The notes beneath the pieces were generated by a model that saw only the letters and a program-made list of their open reading frames with translations, made no database searches and was not told the DNA's origin. Shown here piece after piece: positions 1 through 8,353 of a stretch of DNA of 44,490 bases (its first letter is position 1; each line of letters starts with the position of its first letter). The stretch is taken from NCBI GenBank assembly GCA_902500785.1, contig CABVRW010000028.1:2359-46848 (forward strand), read 5' to 3'. This DNA comes from an uncultured Nitrospira sp. GTDB taxonomy: Bacteria > Nitrospirota > Nitrospiria > Nitrospirales > Nitrospiraceae. A program made the position numbers and the translations under genes.

Positions 1-388
1 CGATACCACGCTGGTTGATGACCACTTGCGCATCTCGGACGACTTCCCGACTCGCCTGCACCAGCGCGGGCAAGAGTTCTTTAGCCAAGGGCGGGATGGT
101 GATGGAAACCGGGACCGTCGACAGCGCGGTAAGATCAATGTTGGTCTTGATCCGAAACTCCCGTACCAACTGTTGTTCGAACAACTCCGGCGTGAACCCC
201 TTCTCGCCGGTATGGGGATCATCGATCAGCGTCTGATTCCGTTCAATCACCGCGCGCCCGGACTCCAGGAGCTTGGCCAATAACCTCGCCGTTTCTTCCG
301 CTTCCGCCCGCTCAACCGCACCGACCATCGACGGTTGAGCGACCACCAGGATGACCGCCGCCAGGATACCCCTCATAGAACCTCTCAT
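1..388 (-). CDS. DUF3365-like exported protein, C-terminus off the window edge
   Basis: The frame opens at ATG 388 and runs off the left edge, so only about 129 residues of the N-terminal part are visible. A short hydrophobic N-terminus (MRGILAAVILVVAQPSMVGA) looks like a signal peptide, so export to the periplasm is likely. The following region (…ARLLAKLLESGRAVIERN…, then DDPHTGEKGFTPELFEQQ and FRIKTN) resembles, from memory, the DUF3365/Tll0287-like sensor domain, sometimes found heme-binding or next to signalling domains. No CXXCH is visible in the part present. AGGAG lies 8 bases before the ATG and overlaps the TAG of the upstream lipoprotein gene, so the two are probably co-transcribed. 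A second ATG at 376 is possible. Function is unknown; the domain match is moderate. Confidence 0.6.
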   Translation of the reverse strand, partial: MRGSMRGILAAVILVVAQPSMVGAVERAEAEETARLLAKLLESGRAVIERNQTLIDDPHTGEKGFTPELFEQQLVREFRIKTNIDLTALSTVPVSITIPPLAKELLPALVQASREVVRDAQVVINQRGI

Positions 389-398
389 GAGCATTCTC

Positions 399-1442
399 CT
401 ATCCGGAATGTGAAGACCCGGGTTTGAGGCGGCACGCGCCTTGTGCATAGTGGGTCGCCATCTGTTCCACATCAAATGATAACCCCTCCAGAGACGCCCG
501 GCGTGGAAAGGCATACTCCTCTTCAAGCCACCGTGTTCGCATGTCGCGGAGTCGGCCCGACTCATCCAATTTCAACAGGAGGTCGTTCAACAACCACCGC
601 AGGTGATAACTCTCTTCGGCCACCACGACCGCATAATCCGCTTTGGTCAGAAACAATGGAACTCCGTTGTCGCGGGTCAACGGAAACCAGTCTTTGCGGA
701 CCCGTTTGACCATGTACTCCAACACTGGTTGCGCGCCGAGAATGACGTCGATACGTGGCTCCGCATGGGAGTCGGCATATTCAAACGCGGCCGGAAGCGA
801 ATCGCAGAGGATCAGCGGGTTGGCGCTCAGATTCGCCTCGGCATAGTAATACGCGCTGGTCTCGTCCTGCACCGCGATCGTCAATCCGTCCAATGCATGG
901 CTGGTCGCCGCAAGACGGTCGCGAGCGGGATGAAGGGCTTGATCTCTCATATTCGCCCGCACCCGATCCATAACCATTGAACTGGTCGTGATCCCGCTGA
1001 TTCCTCCACCGTAAAAATAGGGCAGCGAATAGGCCACACCGGCCCGGGCCGGCGCAGGCGTGCTGGTCGCCACAGCTGACACGAACCAATCGAGATGCCC
1101 TTCATTCAACAGCCGGAAGAGATCCCTGAACCGCACCAGATGTAAGACCGGAGTCACCGGGCGACCGCACCGTTTGGACAATTCGTCGGTCATCGCCCGC
1201 ACGAGCTCGACGTCGAGCCCCGTCACACGGGCGCCCTCGTCGGTCCAAATCGCCGGGAACACGAACGGACGAAAGGGCTCCATCGTCAGGCCGACTTGCA
1301 CCCGCTCACGGTCGCAGATGATATCCACCGTGCTGCCGGTTACCGGCCAAACATGCTCGACCGCATCGATGAGCAGCCCGCAACCGGAAGACAGCAAGCA
1401 GAGGAGCGCCATCCATCCCAAGCGGACCCGTGACGCCTGCAT
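399..1442 (-). CDS. Periplasmic solute-binding-protein-like lipoprotein (SBP family 3 fold)
   Basis: A 347-residue protein that starts at ATG 1442 sharing a base with the TAA of the preceding gene (TAATG). The N-terminus ends in a lipobox, LSSGC, with Cys 21, so it should be a membrane-anchored lipoprotein. The body reads like a bacterial extracellular solute-binding protein of family 3: an early strand (VQVGLTMEPFRPF), the segment GLDVELVRAMTDEL, the DWFVSAVATSTPAPARAGVAYS region and a later ADYAVVVAEES segment. No permease or ATPase of an ABC transporter lies nearby, so it may sense or sequester a ligand rather than feed a transporter. An upstream in-frame ATG at 1472 would lengthen the N-terminus and spoil the signal peptide. 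The ligand cannot be read from sequence. Confidence 0.75.
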   Translation of the reverse strand: MQASRVRLGWMALLCLLSSGCGLLIDAVEHVWPVTGSTVDIICDRERVQVGLTMEPFRPFVFPAIWTDEGARVTGLDVELVRAMTDELSKRCGRPVTPVLHLVRFRDLFRLLNEGHLDWFVSAVATSTPAPARAGVAYSLPYFYGGGISGITTSSMVMDRVRANMRDQALHPARDRLAATSHALDGLTIAVQDETSAYYYAEANLSANPLILCDSLPAAFEYADSHAEPRIDVILGAQPVLEYMVKRVRKDWFPLTRDNGVPLFLTKADYAVVVAEESYHLRWLLNDLLLKLDESGRLRDMRTRWLEEEYAFPRRASLEGLSFDVEQMATHYAQGACRLKPGSSHSG

Positions 1443-2071
1443 TAAAATCTCACGCCCGTGAGGAATACCCATTGTTGCGCCTGTCCCGCATCACCGCGAA
1501 AATCCACACCGTACTGCGTATACTGCACACTGACATCGACCGACAGACTGCGCGCGACAGGAAACCGCACGCCGACCTGCCCTCCGATCAAATGACCCGG
1601 CAACCGATGCCCAGGACCAGGCATCACCCCGCCCGCGAGGAGACCGACGTACGGCACCGCTCGGTCTTCCAAGGGACCGAACAACAGGTGCCTGATGATT
1701 CGGTTCAACGGCTTGTGTTTTGGAAAATCCAGAATGTCGATGAAATTGTTCCAGCGGGGATTGAGAAAGACCGAATGTTGGTCGGCCCTGAACTCCTGCG
1801 TATGGATGCTGAAATATTGGTAGATGGTGCGCACCTCCACATTGCCGTATCGCACCGCCGTGATTCCTAGTTGGACGCCGATCTCCCGATCGTCGGGAGC
1901 GAAAGTCTGCTGTCGCAACATGACATCGACATTAAATGGCCGGATGGGGAAGTCAAATACCGACTCTTGAGCACGGGCCAACGCCGCGGGCAAGAACAAC
2001 AGTCCTCCCGCTATGACCAGGGTGGAGAGTAGGCCTCTCCATCGATGCCCCATGACGACACAAGTCTGCAT
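1442..2071 (-). CDS. Putative outer-membrane beta-barrel protein
   Basis: About 209 residues from ATG 2071. A signal peptide is visible (MGHRWRGLLSTLVIAGGLLF, then PAALARAQ). The mature part alternates polar and hydrophobic residues (EIGVQLGITAVRYGNVEVRT, SLSVDVSVQYTQYGVDFRG) and ends in an aromatic residue (…FLTGVRF*), as expected for a small outer-membrane barrel such as an acyloxyacyl hydrolase/PagL-like or OmpW-like fold. I cannot assign a family. No good ribosome-binding site decides the start: ATG 2053 and an upstream TTG at 2125 are alternatives. It sits between a HMA-like secreted protein and a lipoprotein, all minus strand and tightly spaced, suggesting one envelope-related transcript downstream of nirK. 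Confidence 0.6.
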   Translation of the reverse strand: MQTCVVMGHRWRGLLSTLVIAGGLLFLPAALARAQESVFDFPIRPFNVDVMLRQQTFAPDDREIGVQLGITAVRYGNVEVRTIYQYFSIHTQEFRADQHSVFLNPRWNNFIDILDFPKHKPLNRIIRHLLFGPLEDRAVPYVGLLAGGVMPGPGHRLPGHLIGGQVGVRFPVARSLSVDVSVQYTQYGVDFRGDAGQAQQWVFLTGVRF

Positions 2072-2129
2072 GCCAGAGCTTCGGTGAACGCGGCCAAGTC
2101 TGTCCGAAAGGTCGGAAAGTCGCAAGCGC

Positions 2130-2477
2130 TTAATGATGTGACGGAGCGGGGCTGGCAGAGATACAGGACTTCATGATGTCGACCTGACAACGCGCGCCGG
2201 GCTCGATCCCACGAGCCGCGGCTTCAAGGAGGGCTTCCGACGTCGCCATACCGCGCACCACGTCGACCAACGCATGGTCAGGCACGCTCTCCAGGTCGAC
2301 CTGCTTGACGCCGGAGATCCGGGCCAAGGCCGCGCCGATGGACCGGTGTTGAGAGAAACAGTCTGGTCCTGACAAGGAAAGCGCCACGCGCTCCTGTGAG
2401 GTTTCGGCAGCGACTGGGCTCCACAGGCCTCCGAGGATCAGGGGGATGCACCACAGACTCATCACTGGATATTGCAT
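2130..2477 (-). CDS. Small exported protein with a heavy-metal-associated-like fold
   Basis: 115 residues from ATG 2477, chosen because GGGAG lies 6 bases upstream and because a clean signal peptide follows (…IPLILGGLWSPVAA, cleavage before ETS). The mature part (VALSLSGPDCFSQHRSIGAALARISGVKQVDLES…) follows the strand-helix-strand pattern of heavy-metal-associated domains, including the usual 'xGVxxVxLE' segment. The metal motif CXXC is reduced to C-x2-Q-H, so canonical copper binding is doubtful. Two more Cys (ARCQVDIMKSC) lie near the C-terminus. The position just downstream of the copper enzyme gene nirK makes a copper-handling role tempting, but that is inference only. Confidence 0.5.
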   Translation of the reverse strand: MQYPVMSLWCIPLILGGLWSPVAAETSQERVALSLSGPDCFSQHRSIGAALARISGVKQVDLESVPDHALVDVVRGMATSEALLEAAARGIEPGARCQVDIMKSCISASPAPSHH

Positions 2478-2592
2478 AGGTGTCTCCCAATAGCCACAAA
2501 CCTGGCGCAAATTCATGTCTCACAATCACACATCCCTGAGCCCAGTCCGCCCTGTGGCCGACTGGGCTCGCTCAATGAGTAGACGACCTACA

Positions 2593-2662
2593 TTACTTAG
2601 CAGGCAACTCCCACGGCACCATCGGCATTTCCCAGAAACCAGGATTGTTGATTAATCCGCTC
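2593..2662 (-). pseudogene. Relic of a second nirK 3' end
   Basis: Read on the minus strand, this stretch ends in MPMVPWELPAK followed by TAA at 2595-2593. The intact NirK just upstream carries MPMVPWEL near its C-terminus. The shared DNA is identical over 20 bp (2609-2628 and 2768-2787). The relic frame (…NPGFWEMPMVPWELPAK) has a stop (TGA) 22 codons before its end and no plausible start. It therefore looks like the leftover tail of a duplicated or recombined nirK gene, located beyond the hairpin that follows the intact gene. Confidence 0.6.
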
Positions 2663-2679
2663 GGTCAAATTGACTCGTC

Positions 2680-2712
2680 AGAAAGGACCGGCCGGACCAG
2701 ACCGACCGGTCC
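2680..2712 (-). terminator. Terminator-like hairpin after nirK
   Basis: On the minus strand the arms GGACCGG (2712-2706) and CCGGTCC (2691-2685) pair over 7 bp, extend by 3 more pairs after a mismatch, and are followed by TTTCT (2684-2680). It begins 10 bases after the nirK stop. The T-run is short, so termination may be partial and leave some read-through into the downstream envelope genes. Confidence 0.5.
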
Positions 2713-2721
2713 GGGAGAAAT

Positions 2722-3723
2722 TTATGGTTCTTGAACCCCACTGATTCCCGTTTGCGGCGTCTTCAATTCCCACGGCACCATCGGCATCAAGGGCGCCGGT
2801 TTCGCATCCGGTCCTGCCAGCAGCACCGCGATCGCTCCTCGCAATGCGCCCGTCAAAGAATGGGTGACTAGCGGATAGGCGCCGGCAGATTCCACGACCA
2901 CGTCGAACGTGGCCGCGCTGCCCGGTCCAACCACGTAGGTCTGGACGCCCTTCAGATTATTGGCGGGGTTCCCGCTCTCGTAGACGTTGTCCCAGATCTC
3001 ACCGATCGGATGGAAGGAAGAAAACTCGTTCGGTCCGGCATTGACGAAATAAATGCGGACACGTTCGCCGGGCTTGGCATCAAGCTTCCCCCCGCCCGTC
3101 ACGAACGGGTGGTATTTAAAGATTCCGCCGTTGAACATCATGCCGTCGAACTTGCGATCGAACATGGCCTGCACGTCGTTCGGGTTCTTGAAGTATTCGG
3201 ACTGCACCAGCACATATTCACGATCCGCCTTCGGCCAGACCTTGGCATCCTTCGGATCCACGATGATCGCTCCGAACATGCCACGCGCGATGTGTTGGAT
3301 CATCGGCGGCGCCCCGCAATGATAGAAAAACACGCCGGGCTTCTTCGCCGTGAAGGTGAAGCTGATCGATTCACCGGCGTTGACGGCGCGATAGTTCTTC
3401 AAAAAATCGATTTCCGCCGCGTGGAAATCCATCGCATGCGGGTTCTTATTCGTGGCAGGATTCGTCAACGTAAAATTGACGGTATCACCTTCCGTCACCC
3501 GCACCACCGGACCCGGGAACTGCCCGTTGAACGTCCAGGCGGCATACTTTTCACCGCCGCCGTCGATGACGATGTCCGTCTCCACTGCGGTCATTTGAAC
3601 ATCGTGGGTCTTGGCCTGGACGGACAGGGCCATACTCGCCACCATCCCCAGCGTCAATCCCAGCAGCGACGCGGCCTTGCACCGACCCCGTCCGTGATTC
3701 TTGCTCCGTGCCTGCTCTTGCAT
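2722..3723 (-). CDS. nirK: Copper-containing nitrite reductase (NO-forming)
   Basis: A 333-residue two-cupredoxin-domain enzyme that reduces nitrite to nitric oxide in the periplasm. A signal peptide precedes AKTHD (residues 1-37). Both copper sites are complete: type 1 copper ligands His96, Cys136, His144 and Met149; type 2 ligands His101, His135 and His288. The catalytic Asp99 and His238 are also present, in HAMDFH and SSFHPIG. Length is close to that of simple NirK proteins and there is no fused cytochrome or extra cupredoxin domain. AGGAGG lies 5 bases before ATG 3723. The gene has its own 170-bp upstream gap with a perfect palindrome that suits the adjacent Crp/Fnr regulator, and a hairpin after its stop. 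NirK is common in Nitrospira, where its physiological role is debated. Confidence 0.93.
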   Translation of the reverse strand: MQEQARSKNHGRGRCKAASLLGLTLGMVASMALSVQAKTHDVQMTAVETDIVIDGGGEKYAAWTFNGQFPGPVVRVTEGDTVNFTLTNPATNKNPHAMDFHAAEIDFLKNYRAVNAGESISFTFTAKKPGVFFYHCGAPPMIQHIARGMFGAIIVDPKDAKVWPKADREYVLVQSEYFKNPNDVQAMFDRKFDGMMFNGGIFKYHPFVTGGGKLDAKPGERVRIYFVNAGPNEFSSFHPIGEIWDNVYESGNPANNLKGVQTYVVGPGSAATFDVVVESAGAYPLVTHSLTGALRGAIAVLLAGPDAKPAPLMPMVPWELKTPQTGISGVQEP

Positions 3724-3819
3724 TCCTGCCTCCTATGATTCGAGTGATTCACCTAGCGTCTGGAAGCTCAACCGCTCCCAGGTCAGCATTCCAGCGTGGG
3801 AAGCTGCGCGTCTGTCTGC

Positions 3820-3826
3820 ACCATAC
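3820..3826 (-). promoter_or_regulatory. Candidate -10 element of the nirK promoter
   Basis: TATGGT reads on the minus strand at 3825-3820. Its centre is about 32 bp from the centre of the palindrome at 3843-3866. That is the spacing expected if a Crp/Fnr dimer sits at about -41.5 (class II activation), placing the start of transcription near 3813. The hexamer itself is a poor match, so this rests on spacing. Confidence 0.35.
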
Positions 3827-3842
3827 GCATGCCGCTGGCAAT

Positions 3843-3866
3843 AAAACATGACAATTGTCATGTTTT
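3843..3866. promoter_or_regulatory. Perfect 24-bp palindrome, likely Crp/Fnr-family operator of nirK
   Basis: A fully symmetric 24-bp inverted repeat centred at 3854.5. Its core is ATGAC-AATT-GTCAT: 5-bp half sites around a 4-bp spacer, the geometry of Fnr/Dnr/Nnr boxes (TTGAT-N4-ATCAA) with changed outer and inner bases. It lies between the regulator gene and nirK, about 120 bp before the nirK ATG. Binding by the adjacent regulator is inferred, not shown. Confidence 0.7.
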
Positions 3867-3895
3867 GAGAGATACTGCCTTTGTCGTGGAAAAAA

Positions 3896-4651
3896 TTACG
3901 TGGATGCTAGGAGTCTGAGCTGGGGGAGATCACGAATGACGAGACGAGCGGCGGTTCCGGACACCAGACGAGCTTTTTTGAACCGCGCCATGATCCGGAT
4001 GGCGGTTTCGGTGGTCACCCCCACCATATTCGCCATATCTTGGCGTGTGAGACGCACGGAGACCCGAATTCCGTTCGGCTCCGGAACACCGCTTCGTTCG
4101 GCCAGACTGATCAAGAGAGATGCTAATCGCTGATCCGCTCGATCCAACGCCAGGACTTTGGCCTTTTCCTGCGCTTCATTCAGACGGTTACCAAGGTACC
4201 GGATCACTTCCATTGCGGCATCCGGATTCGCGCGCAACATCTTGAAGTAGGCGTCTTTTTTCATGCGCAACACGCTGACATCGCCCATCGGCTGGGCTGT
4301 GCCGGGATGGGACGCGCCGTCGAAGGCCGAGGCGTCGCAACAAAACAGGTCGCCCGGCATGAGCACTTTCAGCGTGCACTCCTTCCCGTCGAGGGAGGAT
4401 TTCACGCACTTGACCGACCCTTCCTTGACGATATGGAAGTATTCGGTGGGATCGCCCTCGCGGAAAATATACTGACCCTTGCCATAGCGGGTTTCCGTCA
4501 TTTCGCCCAGGACCTTCTGGCGATCCTGGGCGCTGAGGATCTGGAGGAGGGGAATCTGATTCAACCCAGCTGGAACGTCAGAACTGGATTGTTCAGCGGA
4601 GAGTGGATGAGGCGATTTCTTTGGCCGCTTCGACAATCGAGCGTACTCCAA
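3896..4651 (-). CDS. Crp/Fnr-family transcriptional regulator
   Basis: About 251 residues. An N-terminal cyclic-nucleotide-binding-type sensor domain (roughly 30-150, with YIFREGDPTEYFHIVKEGSVK) is joined by a dimerisation helix to a winged helix-turn-helix (LTRQDMANMVGVTTETAIRIMARFKKARLV). The recognition helix carries Glu-Thr-x-x-Arg in the Fnr/Crp position, with Ile where Fnr has Ser. The N-terminal Cys cluster of oxygen-sensing Fnr is missing, so no Fe-S sensor is expected; heme, NO or another ligand cannot be told. Translation starts inside the transketolase gene. The longest start is a TTG at 4651 (59-bp overlap); TTG 4636, with GGAG 9 bases upstream, is an alternative. It most likely controls nirK through the palindrome at 3843-3866. 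Confidence 0.87.
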   Translation of the reverse strand: MEYARLSKRPKKSPHPLSAEQSSSDVPAGLNQIPLLQILSAQDRQKVLGEMTETRYGKGQYIFREGDPTEYFHIVKEGSVKCVKSSLDGKECTLKVLMPGDLFCCDASAFDGASHPGTAQPMGDVSVLRMKKDAYFKMLRANPDAAMEVIRYLGNRLNEAQEKAKVLALDRADQRLASLLISLAERSGVPEPNGIRVSVRLTRQDMANMVGVTTETAIRIMARFKKARLVSGTAARLVIRDLPQLRLLAST

Positions 4652-6479
4652 TTCCGAAATGATCGACCAGCTCGTCCGGCTTCCCGCTGCGCGGAATTTC
4701 CCGAACAGCCAATTTACGAACTCGCACGCCTTCCGTGGCCAGCGCGCTCAGCACGGCATCGCCGATGCCACCATGCGCGTAATGATCCTCGACGGTCAGG
4801 AATCGTCCGCCGGTCGCCTTCGCGCATTCCAGCAAAGTCGCCCGATCCACCGGCACAATGCTGTACAGATCCACCACACGCGTCGTGATACCGGCGGCCT
4901 TGAGCTGGTCATGTGCCTTCAAGGCCTCGAATAGGGTCACACCCGCCGCCACAATCGTCAGTTGATCAGCGGCGCTCTGTCGAACCACCTTGGACCCGCC
5001 GATCCGGAACGTCTCATCCGCGCCATAAATCACCGGTGTCTTGGGACGACCGGCCCGGAGATACACCATACCCTTGTGGGCGGCAGCCACTTCAACCAGT
5101 TTGTACATCGAGAGGGCATCGGACGGGTATAGGACCGTCACGCCGGGCTGCGTCGACATCATGGCCAAGTCTTCGAGTCCCATTTGCGACGGACCGTCTT
5201 CACCGATGCTGACGCCGACGTGGGTCCCAACCAATTTGATATTCGACTGGCTGATGGCGGCCATACGAATGAAATCGTAGGCCCGCGTGAAAAACGCGGC
5301 AAATGTCGCCACAAAGGGAATCTTTCCGCAGGCGGCGATGCCGGCGGCAGCACCGAGCATATTCTGCTCCGCGATAAAGTTCTCAAGGAATCTGTCGGGG
5401 AACCGTTTGCCGAACTTGTCGCTATACGTCGAGTTCTTCACATCCGCATCGAGGGCGACCACCTGCGAGTTCGCCTCGCCGAGCGCCAGGAGGGCGGCTC
5501 CGAACGCTTCCCGCGCCGCCGCGGAGTCACCGACTTTGTATGGCGGAGGCGCCATCGCACCTATGGTGGGAGTCGAGGCCTTGACCGTCGTCGGTCGCTG
5601 AATCTGCAGCTGAACTGAGCCGGGCTTGAGTTGCCGCGTGAGTTCATCCAAGGCTTTCTGCGTCTCTTCGCCCTTCTTCAACGGCTTTCCATGCCAATCC
5701 GGAAGGTCCTCAATAAATGAGATGCCGTGTCCCTTAAAGGTCTTCGCCAACAGCACCGTCGGTCGGCCCTTGGTTCGAGCAGCCTCGGCGAACGCCGCCA
5801 CCAAGGCGCCGACATCATGACCATCCACCACGATGGCATGCCAGCCGAATCCGGCCCATCGGGCGCGGTACCCTTCCATATCATGTTGCAGCATCGTCGG
5901 ATCGCTTTGTCCCAACCGGTTCACATCCACGATCGCGCATAGGTTGTCCAACGCGGCATGCTGCGCGACCTCAGCTGCTTCCCAGACAGACCCTTCGACG
6001 GATTCGCCGTCGCCCATCAACACATAGGTGCGGTAGTCGGTCTTCTCAATCGATTTCGCATTGAAGGCGAGACCCACTCCGGCTGGTAACCCTTGCCCCA
6101 ACGAACCAGTGGCCATATCGACAAAGGATAGACGAGGGGTCGGATGGCCTTCAAGGTCGGACCCCAAGGTACGCAATTTGAGCAGCTCCGAAGTGGGAAA
6201 TAACCCTGCTTCCGCCCAGGCCGCATAGAGCAGGGGCGCCGCATGGCCTTTCGACAGGACAAATCGATCGCTATTGGGCAATTTCGGATTCTTTGGGTCG
6301 TACCGCATCACCGAGAAAAACAACACGGCGACGATGTCCGCAGCTGAACAACAGCTAGAGGGATGCCCGCTCCCGGCTTCAGTCGTGGCCTTCACACTGT
6401 CGATGCGAAGGTGCGTGGCCTTATTGGCCAAAGCGGTTAGAAGGTCAGGCGTGGCGGCGGAGGCAGAAGAGGAAGTCAT
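4593..6479 (-). CDS. tkt: Transketolase (full length)
   Basis: A 628-residue thiamine-diphosphate enzyme of the pentose phosphate and reductive carbon routes, moving two-carbon units between sugar phosphates in the cytoplasm. The first domain has the ThDP/Mg motif with GDG at 156-158 and Asn187 (GDGESVEGSVWEAAEV… then DVNRLG), and an early GHPSS substrate motif at 38-42. The pyrimidine-binding domain follows (…FIAEQNMLGAAAGIA…), then the C-terminal domain (VEDHYAHGGIG). The length matches the shorter animal/archaeal-like transketolases rather than the ~660-residue E. coli type. AAGGA lies 7 bases before ATG 6479. The regulator gene overlaps its 3' end, so they may share a transcript. Confidence 0.93.
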   Translation of the reverse strand: MTSSSASAATPDLLTALANKATHLRIDSVKATTEAGSGHPSSCCSAADIVAVLFFSVMRYDPKNPKLPNSDRFVLSKGHAAPLLYAAWAEAGLFPTSELLKLRTLGSDLEGHPTPRLSFVDMATGSLGQGLPAGVGLAFNAKSIEKTDYRTYVLMGDGESVEGSVWEAAEVAQHAALDNLCAIVDVNRLGQSDPTMLQHDMEGYRARWAGFGWHAIVVDGHDVGALVAAFAEAARTKGRPTVLLAKTFKGHGISFIEDLPDWHGKPLKKGEETQKALDELTRQLKPGSVQLQIQRPTTVKASTPTIGAMAPPPYKVGDSAAAREAFGAALLALGEANSQVVALDADVKNSTYSDKFGKRFPDRFLENFIAEQNMLGAAAGIAACGKIPFVATFAAFFTRAYDFIRMAAISQSNIKLVGTHVGVSIGEDGPSQMGLEDLAMMSTQPGVTVLYPSDALSMYKLVEVAAAHKGMVYLRAGRPKTPVIYGADETFRIGGSKVVRQSAADQLTIVAAGVTLFEALKAHDQLKAAGITTRVVDLYSIVPVDRATLLECAKATGGRFLTVEDHYAHGGIGDAVLSALATEGVRVRKLAVREIPRSGKPDELVDHFGIGVRSIVEAAKEIASSTLR

Positions 6480-6632
6480 GCGCGATCCTTTCAGGATGGG
6501 AGCTGATAATTTTCGGATGACCGAACGACAATAGAGACAGACCGGCTCTCAGTGGCACGAAGCTAACAAAAGGCATGCAGGGAGTCAATGAAGGCCTTCT
6601 GTTGATGAACCGCCTGAGCAGGCACAGGATTC

Positions 6633-6661
6633 TTGACACGGTAGGGGCAACTCGTTAAGAT
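6633..6661 (+). promoter_or_regulatory. Sigma-70 promoter of the pyr operon
   Basis: TTGACA at 6633-6638 and TAAGAT at 6656-6661 are separated by exactly 17 bp. This is a near-consensus housekeeping promoter placing the RNA start near 6668, just ahead of the PyrR-type leader structures. Confidence 0.8.
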
Positions 6662-6677
6662 CGGCTCGCCTTTAATG

Positions 6678-7364
<687 letters not shown>

Positions 7365-7378
7365 CCGGAGACCATTTC

Positions 7379-8299
7379 GTGGGGCTCAAACGGAAAGATC
7401 TGCTCAGCTTGGCCGACCTGTCGCCGGACGACATCGCGTTGATCCTGGAGACCGCGGACTCCTTCAAGGAAGTCTCCGGCCGGGAGATCAAGAAGGTGCC
7501 GGCCTTGCGAGGCAAGACGGTGGTCAACCTCTTCTTTGAGCCGAGCACGAGAACCAGAACGTCCTTTGAGCTGGCCGCGAAACGACTCAGCGCCGACGTC
7601 ATTAATTTTTCGCCTTCTTCCAGCAGCGTAGTGAAGGGGGAGACGCTCCTGGATACGGCGCGCAATATCGAGGCCATGCAAGCGGATATCATCGTGCTGC
7701 GGCACTCGTCCGCAGGCGCGGCGGAAACCCTGGCACGGGGCGTCAAGTCCTCGGTCATCAATGCCGGAGACGGATGGCATGAACATCCGACGCAAGCCCT
7801 GCTCGACCTGTATACGATCCGCAGCCGACAAATGGGATTCGCCGGACTCCGGGTGGCCATCGTCGGCGACGTGGCCCACAGCCGGGTGGCCCGCTCGAAC
7901 ATTTTTGCGCTGACGAAACTGGGCGCGGAAGTGCGGGTCGTCGGGCCTCCGACCATGATTCCCTTGCACATCGGTCAGCTCGGGGTACGGGTCTATCACA
8001 ACCTGGACGAGGCCCTTCGAGGCGCCCATGTGATCATGATGTTGCGGCTCCAGCTGGAGCGGCAGGGCCGTGCGTTGTTCCCGACGATCCGTGAATATGC
8101 GCGACACTATGGATTGACGAGCGAGCGCGTGCGGCTGGCCGAGCCCGGCGCCATCGTCATGCATCCGGGTCCCATCAATCGAGGGGTGGAGATCGCCCCG
8201 GACGTGGCGGACAGTCTCTCATCCGTCATTCTCGATCAAGTGGCGAACGGCGTGGCCGTGCGCATGGGCATTCTGTATCTCCTGTCCGGAGCAGGATGA
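7379..8299 (+). CDS. pyrB: Aspartate carbamoyltransferase catalytic subunit
   Basis: 306 residues, started at GTG 7379 with GGAG 9 bases upstream, 14 bases after pyrR. It condenses carbamoyl phosphate with aspartate, the committed step of pyrimidine synthesis. The carbamoyl-phosphate motif [11 protein letters not shown] occupies residues 54-64, a Lys-containing [10 protein letters not shown] loop follows, and HPTQALLDL lies further on. The C-terminal aspartate domain contains [11 protein letters not shown]. Length is typical of a PyrB catalytic chain. No pyrI regulatory subunit is present, as usual where pyrR and pyrB are adjacent. Confidence 0.95.
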   Translation: MGLKRKDLLSLADLSPDDIALILETADSFKEVSGREIKKVPALRGKTVVNLFFEPSTRTRTSFELAAKRLSADVINFSPSSSSVVKGETLLDTARNIEAMQADIIVLRHSSAGAAETLARGVKSSVINAGDGWHEHPTQALLDLYTIRSRQMGFAGLRVAIVGDVAHSRVARSNIFALTKLGAEVRVVGPPTMIPLHIGQLGVRVYHNLDEALRGAHVIMMLRLQLERQGRALFPTIREYARHYGLTSERVRLAEPGAIVMHPGPINRGVEIAPDVADSLSSVILDQVANGVAVRMGILYLLSGAG

Positions 8300-8353
8300 G
8301 ACAGGACGGTGCGTCAGCCGTTGTACTTTTACCTTTTTGCGACGTGTGAGTGA

